DNA from: an uncultured SAR116 cluster alpha proteobacterium
GTDB taxonomy: Bacteria > Pseudomonadota > Alphaproteobacteria > Puniceispirillales > Marisalimonadaceae
Direction: 5' to 3'
Length of the DNA: 64,000 nucleotides
Assembly: GCA_902616615.1 (NCBI GenBank)
Contig: CACMTN010000004.1
Location: 1 to 64,000 of the forward strand
In this document: positions 57,104 through 64,000 of the stretch, piece after piece
Numbering within the stretch: the first letter of the stretch is position 1
Layout of the letters: each line of letters starts with the position of its first letter
Position numbers and translations under genes: made by a program
Notes under the pieces: generated by a model
The model's input: the letters and a program-made list of their open reading frames with translations, nothing else
What the model was told of the DNA's origin: nothing
Databases searched by the model: none

Positions 57104-58018
57104 ATGAAAGACTACTTATTAATATCGAACACAACAGAGGATAAAATTAAAGGAAACTTTCTTGATTTCATATCTTCACAAGTAGAAAATTATTTAAATA
57201 AAAAAATTAATTATAAAGAATTAAGTCCAGGTAAAGCATATGAGTGGGAATTAACTCCTAATAAATATAATGAAAAATTTAAAAATACAATTTTTGAATT
57301 AAAGAAAAATTATGATCTTGATTTTAACTTTATAAAATCATCTTCAAATAGAAAGAAAAAATTACTAGTTGCTGATATGGACAGTACTATTATAAAAGAG
57401 GAAAGTTTGGATGAACTTGCAAAACAAATTGGAAAAGAAAAAGAGATTAGCTTTATTACTAGTGAAGCCATGAATGGAAGAATAGAATTCAAAAAAGCTC
57501 TCATTGAAAGAGTGAATATTTTAAAAGGAAGACCTATAAGTATTTTAGAAACCTTAAAACAAAATGTAAGTATAAATGATGGAGCAAAAGAATTAGTTAA
57601 AACAATGAACATGAATGGATCAATAACTGTTCTTGTTTCTGGAGGCTTCACATTTTTAACTGAGTATTTAAAAGAATTACTCGAGTTTAAATATACTCAT
57701 GCTAATAGACTGCAAATTATTCAAAAAGAATTTCAAAAAAGCGAGATAACAGGCAAAATTGATGGTCCAATCTTGGATAAGAAAGCAAAACTTTATTACT
57801 TAAATAAATATATTAAGAAATATAAGCTAAATCATAACGATACAATAAGTGTTGGTGATGGGGCAAATGATATTGAAATGATACAAAAAGCTAATCTAGG
57901 TGTAGCTTTTAATGGCAAACCAGCTTTAAACAAAGTTGCAAACATACATTTTAATAACACTAATCTATTAGGTTTGTTATATGCACAAGGATATTCTGAT
58001 AAAGACATAATAAAATAA
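57104..58018 (+). CDS. serB: Phosphoserine phosphatase
   Basis: Last step of serine synthesis. HAD motifs: VADMDSTIIKEESLDELA near residue 90, VLVSGGFTFLTEYL and ISVGDGANDIEMI. The N-terminal 80 residues are the usual poorly conserved ACT-like extension. 304 residues. Position between miaA and degP is an alphaproteobacterial gene order. Confidence 0.95.
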   Translation: MKDYLLISNTTEDKIKGNFLDFISSQVENYLNKKINYKELSPGKAYEWELTPNKYNEKFKNTIFELKKNYDLDFNFIKSSSNRKKKLLVADMDSTIIKEESLDELAKQIGKEKEISFITSEAMNGRIEFKKALIERVNILKGRPISILETLKQNVSINDGAKELVKTMNMNGSITVLVSGGFTFLTEYLKELLEFKYTHANRLQIIQKEFQKSEITGKIDGPILDKKAKLYYLNKYIKKYKLNHNDTISVGDGANDIEMIQKANLGVAFNGKPALNKVANIHFNNTNLLGLLYAQGYSDKDIIK

Positions 58019-58025
58019 ATAAATA

Positions 58026-59465
58026 TTATTTTAATTCTAATGCAATGAACCTTGTACCATTATCAACTTTAACTAAAAGTAATAAAGCTTTTCTTTCCTG
58101 TTTAATAGCGTTTTTAATTGCTTCATCAATTACATCAAGGGAATTGACTTCTACTTGACCAACTCTAATAATAACCATACCTGGACTTAGACCAGCATTT
58201 TGAGCTGAGCTGTCATTTTTAACAGCTGTAATCAAGACGCCAGTGTTAATATTTTTAAGTTTAAATTTAGATTTATTTTCTTCAGACAGTTCTTCTGCCG
58301 AAAAACCTAGTTTATCATATTCTTTAGATTTCACATTCTTTTTAGAAGTTTTACCAATTAGGTTTTCTTTTTCTGCTAACTCAAGTTCACCCAGTGTTAC
58401 ATTTAATGTTATTTCTTTTCCATTTCTTAAAATTACAAGCGGAACAGATTTTCCAACCGGGGTTCCAGCAACTACTCTAGGAAGTTCTTTCATATTTTTT
58501 ATTTCAGTATTGTTAAATTTAATTATTACATCACCAGTTTTTACACCAGCTTTTTCAGCAGGGCCACCTTCTGTGGCAGACGAAACTAAGGCTCCTCTGG
58601 CAGTTTTCATACCTAAACCTTCGGCAATTTCTTCAGAAATTTCTTGAATTAGAACACCAAGCCAACCTCTTTTTGTTCTTCCATACTGTTTAAGTTGATC
58701 AGTAACTTGTTTAGCTAAATTTGATGAAACTGCAAATCCAATACCTACTGAACCACCAGACTGAGAAAATATAGCCGTATTTATCCCAACAACATTTCCT
58801 TTCATATCAAATAATGGTCCACCAGAATTACCTCTATTTATGGATGCATCGGTTTGAATATAATCGTCATATGATCCAGATAAATTTCTTCCTCTAGCAG
58901 AAACAATACCTGCCGTAACTGTTCCACCAAAGCCAAAAGGATTTCCGATTGCCATTACCCAGTCACCTACCCTAAGTTTATTAGAATTTCCAAATTTTAC
59001 AGCTTTCAGTTTTATTTTTTTTGGATCAATCTTCAAAAGTGCAACGTCAGTTTTTGGATCTTTACCTACTACCGTAGCTTCAAATGAAGTATCATCAAAT
59101 AAAATAACCATGATTTTTTCAGCATTGTCAATAACATGATTGTTAGTGATAATATAGCCTGTTTCGTCAATGATGAAACCTGAACCTAATGATTGTGCTC
59201 TTCTCTTTTTATTTCCAGGTTTGTCAAATTGTTTAAAAAAATCCTCAAAAGGAGATCCAGGCGGAAAAGAAGGCATTTCTCTTGATTTTTGTTCAATAAC
59301 TGTAGTTGTAGAGATATTGACAACGGAGGGACTTAATTTTTCAGCTAAATCAGCAAAGCTTTCTGGAACACCTTTTGCATTTGCAAGATCTATTGAACAA
59401 AACAAAATAAAAAAATTTAAAATAAAAGTGTGGTAATAAAAATTTCTAAGTTTCATATATGACAT
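58026..59465 (-). CDS. degP: Periplasmic serine protease DegP/Do
   Basis: Envelope quality-control protease. Signal peptide to about residue 31 (SIDLANA), trypsin-like domain with catalytic H (TNNHVID), D (TDVALLKI) and S (RGNSGGPLF) near residues 108, 140 and 212, then two PDZ domains (GWLGVLIQEISEEIAEGLGM; VLITAVKNDSSAQNAGL). 479 residues. Lies downstream of hflK-hflC on the same strand after a 94 bp gap, so both may serve membrane protein quality control. Confidence 0.96.
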   Translation of the reverse strand: MSYMKLRNFYYHTFILNFFILFCSIDLANAKGVPESFADLAEKLSPSVVNISTTTVIEQKSREMPSFPPGSPFEDFFKQFDKPGNKKRRAQSLGSGFIIDETGYIITNNHVIDNAEKIMVILFDDTSFEATVVGKDPKTDVALLKIDPKKIKLKAVKFGNSNKLRVGDWVMAIGNPFGFGGTVTAGIVSARGRNLSGSYDDYIQTDASINRGNSGGPLFDMKGNVVGINTAIFSQSGGSVGIGFAVSSNLAKQVTDQLKQYGRTKRGWLGVLIQEISEEIAEGLGMKTARGALVSSATEGGPAEKAGVKTGDVIIKFNNTEIKNMKELPRVVAGTPVGKSVPLVILRNGKEITLNVTLGELELAEKENLIGKTSKKNVKSKEYDKLGFSAEELSEENKSKFKLKNINTGVLITAVKNDSSAQNAGLSPGMVIIRVGQVEVNSLDVIDEAIKNAIKQERKALLLLVKVDNGTRFIALELK

Positions 59466-59559
59466 GTAATCACCATTAAATTTTGTTTAAAAAATGTACA
59501 AAATAAGCTAAATTAAGGTTAAATTAAGCAATTATTTTGTTAGTTTTGAGGCAATATAA

Positions 59560-60432
59560 TTATTTTTTTCCGTCCTGCTTACCAAAAAAACTAAAAAAAT
59601 CACTATCTGGGCTCAGTAACATTGTCGTTCCGTCATCTGCAAATGTATTTTCATAAGCTAACATAGACCTATAAAATTTGAAAAAATTTTCATCTTGCCC
59701 AAATGCATCAGAATAAATCTTAATTGCTTGGGCATCTCCATTACCCCTTAAAGCTTCTGCTTTCCTTTTACTCTCTGCGACAAGCACTACTTTTTGTTTT
59801 TCTGCATCTGCACGAATTTTTTGAGCCTCTTCCGCACCTTCGGCTCTGAATTCTTTAGCCTCTTGCTCTCTTTCAGTTTTCATTCTGTTAAAAATATTTT
59901 GGCTAGTTGCTTCTGGGTAATCCGCCCTTCTAATACGGACATCGACAATTTCCATACCTAATTTTTTGATAGTTGAATTAACCTCATCTCCAATATCTTC
60001 TACAATTTTTGTCCTAGAGTCTGACAGAATTGCAGTAAGTTCAAACTTTCCGAACACTCTTCTAACAGAAGAATCAATAATCGACTCCAAACGTTGGCGG
60101 GCACCAAATTCATTTCTTACTGTCTGATAAAATAATAAAGGATCAGTTATTCTAAATCTTGAATAAGTGTCAACCTCAAGTCTTTTTTGGTCTGCAAGTA
60201 TAACTTCTTCTGAGTCCTGGGAAACTAGAGATAGTACCCTTTTTTCAAAGTAAGTAACTTCTTGAATGAAAGGGATTTTAAAGTTCAAACCTGGTTTATT
60301 GACAAGTCTTTTAGGCTCACCAAATTGAAGAACTAGAGCTTGTTGAGTTTGATCAACGGTAAAAAAGGAACTTAAGATACCAAATAGAATTGCGAAAAAA
60401 CCTAATCCTAATATTATTTTAGATGAAGACAT
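59560..60432 (-). CDS. hflC: FtsH regulator HflC
   Basis: SPFH/band-7 membrane protein that with HflK surrounds FtsH. One N-terminal helix, then VDQTQQALVLQFGEPKRLVNKPGLNFKIPF (in parts), RRADYPEATSQNIFNRMKTER and the helical EAEEAQKIRADAEKQK-type region. 290 residues. Its start overlaps the hflK stop by one base (TAATG). Confidence 0.95.
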   Translation of the reverse strand: MSSSKIILGLGFFAILFGILSSFFTVDQTQQALVLQFGEPKRLVNKPGLNFKIPFIQEVTYFEKRVLSLVSQDSEEVILADQKRLEVDTYSRFRITDPLLFYQTVRNEFGARQRLESIIDSSVRRVFGKFELTAILSDSRTKIVEDIGDEVNSTIKKLGMEIVDVRIRRADYPEATSQNIFNRMKTEREQEAKEFRAEGAEEAQKIRADAEKQKVVLVAESKRKAEALRGNGDAQAIKIYSDAFGQDENFFKFYRSMLAYENTFADDGTTMLLSPDSDFFSFFGKQDGKK

Positions 60433-61529
60433 TACTGATTTCCTTTTTGTTTTAATTGATCTAATGGCAAATACGGAACTACGCCAGAAGAACTTGCAGA
60501 ATTATCCATTATAATTTTCTTTACTCTTGAAAATACCTTTTCCATTGTTTCAAGGTAAATTCTTGATTCTGTTACTTCAGGGTTAAGTTTATAACTTTCA
60601 TAGATTGAATTAAATCTATCAGCATCACCCTTAGCCCTATTAACAACCTCACTAGCATATGCTTCAGCTTCCGATATAAGTTGAGCTGCCTCACCTCTAG
60701 CTCTTGGCACAATATCATTCCTAAAAGCTTCAGCTTCGTTAATTAGAGTATCTCTGTCCTGTCTTGCTCTTTGAACATCGTTAAAAGCGTCAATAACCTC
60801 TGAAGGTGGATTAACAGACAGTAATTGAACATCTCTAATCTCAACTCCAGCTTCATACTCGTTCAATAGTTCTTGGAGCATATTCTTTGCTTTCAACTGT
60901 ATATCTTGTCGACCTCCAGTAAGAGCTGTTTGTATTTTTGTCTGTCCAATAATATCTCTCATAACTGATTGTGCAGCAACCTTAACTGTTTCTGGAGGAT
61001 CTTGAATATTGAACAAATATGCACCTGCATCTGAAATTTTCCAAAAAACAATGAAATCAATATCAATATTGTTTTCGTCACCTGTAATCATTTTAGATTC
61101 GTCAGGAACATCTCTTCTACTGGTAGCAGCACCACCAAAAGACCTATATCCAATTTCAATCCTGTTATCTCTAGTTACATCAGGTGTAAGAACTTTTTCT
61201 ATCGGAGTAGGTAAATGATAATGTAAGCCGGGTGGTGTAGTTCGTACCCATTCACCAAATCTCATAACTACGCCTTGTTGTTGAGGGTTAACTCTATAAA
61301 TTCCAGTTAGTAACCATATAGCTAATAAAACAAATAAAAGTATCGTAAAGCCTCTACCACCACCAAAGCCTGTTGGCATCATCTTTTTTAATTTATCTTT
61401 ACTTTCTTTAAGCATTTGATCAACATCAGGGGGTGTTCCGTTTGAATTTGGTCTTTTACCCCATGGATTTTGATCGTTACCACTACCCCAAGGGCCTGAA
61501 CCGTTATCGTTGATATTGTTAATTATCAT
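60432..61529 (-). CDS. hflK: FtsH regulator HflK
   Basis: Partner of HflC. The glycine/asparagine-rich N-terminus (GPWGSGNDQNPWGKRPN) is diagnostic. One helix (about 60-80), band-7 domain with VNPQQQGVVMRFGEWVRTTPPGLHYHLP (in parts), and the heptad-rich C-terminus. Start placed at MIINNINDNGSG (61529) supported by a CGGAG Shine-Dalgarno; the frame is open to 61619 but the extra 30 residues are not family-like. 365 residues. Confidence 0.94.
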   Translation of the reverse strand: MIINNINDNGSGPWGSGNDQNPWGKRPNSNGTPPDVDQMLKESKDKLKKMMPTGFGGGRGFTILLFVLLAIWLLTGIYRVNPQQQGVVMRFGEWVRTTPPGLHYHLPTPIEKVLTPDVTRDNRIEIGYRSFGGAATSRRDVPDESKMITGDENNIDIDFIVFWKISDAGAYLFNIQDPPETVKVAAQSVMRDIIGQTKIQTALTGGRQDIQLKAKNMLQELLNEYEAGVEIRDVQLLSVNPPSEVIDAFNDVQRARQDRDTLINEAEAFRNDIVPRARGEAAQLISEAEAYASEVVNRAKGDADRFNSIYESYKLNPEVTESRIYLETMEKVFSRVKKIIMDNSASSSGVVPYLPLDQLKQKGNQ

Positions 61530-61651
61530 TTGATACTCCGAATAAGAAAGATAATATAGATTTTGTAGATATTTTAATAAATTAATATATGATATTTGCA
61601 CTGTGATATTAAATTTCAACCTTTCATAGAAATTATTTATAGGCGTATGAA

Positions 61652-62716
61652 ATGAATAATAAAAATTTAGACGAGATAATTAAAATTTTGAAGTCTATTA
61701 CCTTACAAAATCAATCTCATAATATTTATGAAAGTAAAATGGTAAATGGTTTAAAATACGAAAATAACATAATTTCGTTTACTCTTGAGCTCCTCCCAGA
61801 ACAATTAAAACAATCCCATTCAATAAAAAAATTTATTCAAGAAAAATTAAATGTTGTTAATAATATTAAACAAGTAGAAATAATTTTAACTTCACATAAA
61901 TCAAAAAAAAATCCCACTATTAATGAAACATTAAAACCTGCTAAACATATTATTGCAGTCGCAAGTGGTAAAGGGGGTGTTGGAAAATCAACCACAGCAA
62001 TTAATTTAGCTTTGTCATTATCAAAATGGAATTATAATGTTGGAATTTTAGATGCTGACATCTATGGTCCCAGCTTGCCAAAATTAACTGGCATTAACAA
62101 TAAACCTCAAAGTAATGGAAAAAAAATTATTCCACATGTTGCATTTGGATTACAGGTAATGTCTATTGGTTATTTGGTACCAGAAGATGCTGCTACTATT
62201 TGGAGAGGGCCTATGGTTATGAGCGCAATTGAACAACTGCTCAAAGATGTAAATTGGTCTAATCTTGACTTTTTGGTAATTGATATGCCACCTGGAACTG
62301 GAGATGCTCAATTAACATTATCCCAAAGAGTTCAACTTTCTGGAGCAATTATTGTTTCAACCCCTCAAGACTTATCTCTTATAGATGCAAGAAAAGGTCT
62401 AAATATGTTCAAAAAAGTAAATGTTCCTATTTTAGGTATTATTGAAAATATGAGTTATTTTGAATGTTATAATTGCAATACAAGGCATGAAATTTTTGGT
62501 AATGGAGGAGCAAAAGCAGAAGCTGATAAATTAGGTGTAACATTTTTGGATGCAATTCCTTTAGATATTTCTCTTAGATCAACATCTGATGAAGGAAACC
62601 CTATTGTTCATAAAGAGCCGAATAGTGATATTGCTAAGAAATATTTGGAAATTGGATCTAAAATATTGAAAAAAATTGAAAATGACAAAAAACAAACCCC
62701 TCAAATTATTCAATGA
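61652..62716 (+). CDS. mrp: Mrp/ApbC-type Fe-S carrier ATPase
   Basis: P-loop ATPase that moves Fe-S clusters to targets. N-terminal MIP18-like region (about 1-85, weakly conserved here), deviant Walker A ASGKGGVGKSTTAINLA near residue 110, DADIYGPSLPKLTG, DFLVIDMPPGTGDAQLT, and the cluster-binding CxxC in FECYNCNTRHEIFG. 354 residues. Divergent from hflK and convergent with folA. Complements the SUF locus at 12-19 kb. Confidence 0.94.
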   Translation: MNNKNLDEIIKILKSITLQNQSHNIYESKMVNGLKYENNIISFTLELLPEQLKQSHSIKKFIQEKLNVVNNIKQVEIILTSHKSKKNPTINETLKPAKHIIAVASGKGGVGKSTTAINLALSLSKWNYNVGILDADIYGPSLPKLTGINNKPQSNGKKIIPHVAFGLQVMSIGYLVPEDAATIWRGPMVMSAIEQLLKDVNWSNLDFLVIDMPPGTGDAQLTLSQRVQLSGAIIVSTPQDLSLIDARKGLNMFKKVNVPILGIIENMSYFECYNCNTRHEIFGNGGAKAEADKLGVTFLDAIPLDISLRSTSDEGNPIVHKEPNSDIAKKYLEIGSKILKKIENDKKQTPQIIQ

Positions 62717-62720
62717 ACCA

Positions 62721-63266
62721 TTATTTTCTTCTATAGTGCCAATAACTATGTTCAGGGACATTTATTGTTGCTAAATGATGCTCAAGTTTAGTTTTTTTCC
62801 ACTCACTTTCATTTAATTCTGGGAACTTGATACCAATATCTGTATCAAATTTAACTTTTGTCATTTCTATATTGTCACAATATTCTAAACCTACTTTATA
62901 TATTTCGGCTCCACCAAATAAAAATATTTTTTTTTGGATTAAATTTTGATTATTTAAAATATTAAGATTGATCCATTCATCAGCTTTATTAATAGCATCT
63001 TCAAATGTATTAACTACTATAGCCCCATCAGCACTCCAAGAAACAGAATTTGTTAGTACAATATTCGCTCTTCCTGGTAAGGGCCTTCCAATTGAATCCC
63101 AAGTTTTTCTGCCCATTATCAATGGGCTACCCATAGTCAATTTTTTTACCCTTTTAAGATCCCCAGGTAAATACCAAAGTAAATTTTTCCCATCACCAAT
63201 AATTCTATTTTCATTCATAGCTACAATGCAAAATATCGGATTTTTTAAGTTTTCTTTTATTATCAT
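62721..63266 (-). CDS. folA: Dihydrofolate reductase
   Basis: Reduces dihydrofolate made by ThyA. FCIVAMNENRIIGDGKNLLWYLPGDL, then MGSPLIMGRKTWDSIGRPLPGR and FLFGGAEIY are the standard motifs; 181 residues. Immediately follows the thyA stop with no gap, the usual thyA-folA pair. Confidence 0.96.
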   Translation of the reverse strand: MIIKENLKNPIFCIVAMNENRIIGDGKNLLWYLPGDLKRVKKLTMGSPLIMGRKTWDSIGRPLPGRANIVLTNSVSWSADGAIVVNTFEDAINKADEWINLNILNNQNLIQKKIFLFGGAEIYKVGLEYCDNIEMTKVKFDTDIGIKFPELNESEWKKTKLEHHLATINVPEHSYWHYRRK

Positions 63267-64000
63267 TTAAACTGCTACTGGTGCGGGAATATTTGGATAT
63301 GGGTCATAATCAGTAATATCAAAATCTTCAAATTTAAAATCATTTATATCAGAATGTATTTTAGAAATTTTTAATTTTGGTAACTTTTTAGTTGATCTAC
63401 TCAATTGCAATTTAGCTTGTTCGATATGATTACTATATATATGCGCATCACCTAATGTATGTACAAAATCACCAACGCACAGACCAGTAACATTAGCTAT
63501 CATGTGTGTCAAAATTGAATAAGAAGCTATATTAAATGGTACTCCAAGAAATATATCCGCACTTCTTTGGTATAATTGACAGGATAACTTGTTGTCAGCT
63601 ACATAAAATTGAAACAAACAATGACATGGTGGTAGAGCCATACTGCCTACATCTGATGGATTCCAAGCAGAAACTATCATTCTTCTTGAGTTAGGGTTAT
63701 TTTTAATTTCATTTATAACGTTATTTAATTGATCAAGTTTTCTTCCATCTGCGGTGTCCCAACTCCTCCATTGTTTTCCATAAACAGGCCCAAGATCACC
63801 ATTCTCGTCTGCCCACTCATCCCAAATAGACACATCATTTGCTTTTAAGTAAGATATATTGGTCTCACCTCTAATAAACCATAATAACTCGTGAATGATT
63901 GACCTTATATGGAGTCTTTTTGTTGTTAACAATGGAAGGCCTTCATTTAAATCAAACCTCATCTGCCAACCAAAAATTGACCTTGTTCCCGTTCCAGTTC
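63267..64000 (-). CDS. thyA: Thymidylate synthase, 5' end cut by window edge
   Basis: Methylates dUMP to dTMP. The frame stays open to the right edge: bases 63963-64000 encode [12 protein letters not shown] just ahead of [16 protein letters not shown], so the first 20 or so residues are missing. Catalytic cysteine in [15 protein letters not shown], and [31 protein letters not shown] and HIYSNHIEQ are all present. Shares transcript with folA. Confidence 0.96.
   Translation of the reverse strand, partial: TGTGTRSIFGWQMRFDLNEGLPLLTTKRLHIRSIIHELLWFIRGETNISYLKANDVSIWDEWADENGDLGPVYGKQWRSWDTADGRKLDQLNNVINEIKNNPNSRRMIVSAWNPSDVGSMALPPCHCLFQFYVADNKLSCQLYQRSADIFLGVPFNIASYSILTHMIANVTGLCVGDFVHTLGDAHIYSNHIEQAKLQLSRSTKKLPKLKISKIHSDINDFKFEDFDITDYDPYPNIPAPVAV

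Overview
The window is AT-rich (around 30 percent GC by eye), densely packed and bacterial. It looks like a chromosome segment from an alphaproteobacterium, probably a small-genome marine lineage (SAR11, HIMB59, SAR116 or a relative; I cannot say which). The reasons are a 5-aminolevulinate synthase (C4 haem route), the gene order ilvI-ilvH-ilvC / miaA / serB / degP / hflC-hflK / mrp / folA-thyA, an SbmA/BacA-type transporter, a SUF-only iron-sulfur cluster locus, and very short intergenic gaps.

Left core (1-29.5 kb): hemA (cut by the window edge) and hemH; tRNA-Gly; a DMT permease with a signal-less solute-binding-like protein; amtB-glnK for ammonium; queG-tgt-queA for queuosine in tRNA; kdsD and nadK; an ATM1-type ABC exporter followed upstream by a full SUF operon (Rrf2 regulator, sufB, C, D, S, T, A); hspQ, rpmF, tRNA-Ala; a MoCF-type molybdopterin-binding protein, arsC, trhO, a GlcG-like protein, a cytochrome b, a DNA glycosylase, a CysQ-Sua5 fusion, an FAD-linked oxidase and lptD.

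Accessory region (29.5-41.9 kb): between lptD and glmS lie orphan, decayed and cassette-like genes. The first part holds a methyltransferase split at an A10 run, a photolyase-like protein with its domains in reversed order, a Cys-rich CWC gene with a stop codon in place of the signature Trp, an XRE regulator and secreted proteins. The second part (35.28-41.94 kb) is the most unusual feature. It holds five extra copies of the 3' end of glmS (each encoding ...S-V-T-V-E-stop or a close variant), all oriented like glmS and spaced 0.4-2.1 kb apart. They separate five compact cassettes. Each cassette has its own pair of terminal inverted repeats, and the repeats differ from cassette to cassette. I read this as a tandem array of small mobile gene cassettes accreted at the glmS 3' end. 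Cargo includes two small recombinase-like proteins, an MGMT-like DNA-binding protein, a PD-(D/E)XK plus GIY-YIG nuclease pair, an adhesin-E-like protein, and a W..GK.HR..GPA repeat protein. No full-length integrase or Tn7-type transposase is present in the window.

Right core (41.9-64 kb): glmS and glmU (UDP-GlcNAc), a putative glycosyltransferase, sbmA, the cell-shape operon mreB-mreC-mreD-mrdA-rodA, branched-chain amino-acid synthesis (ilvI, ilvH, ilvC), miaA, serB, degP with hflC-hflK (envelope proteolysis), mrp, folA and thyA (cut by the right edge).

Functional themes are tRNA modification (queG, tgt, queA, trhO, sua5 domain, miaA), Fe-S supply (suf, mrp, ATM1-like exporter) and envelope growth (kdsD, lptD, glmS, glmU, mre, mrdA, rodA).
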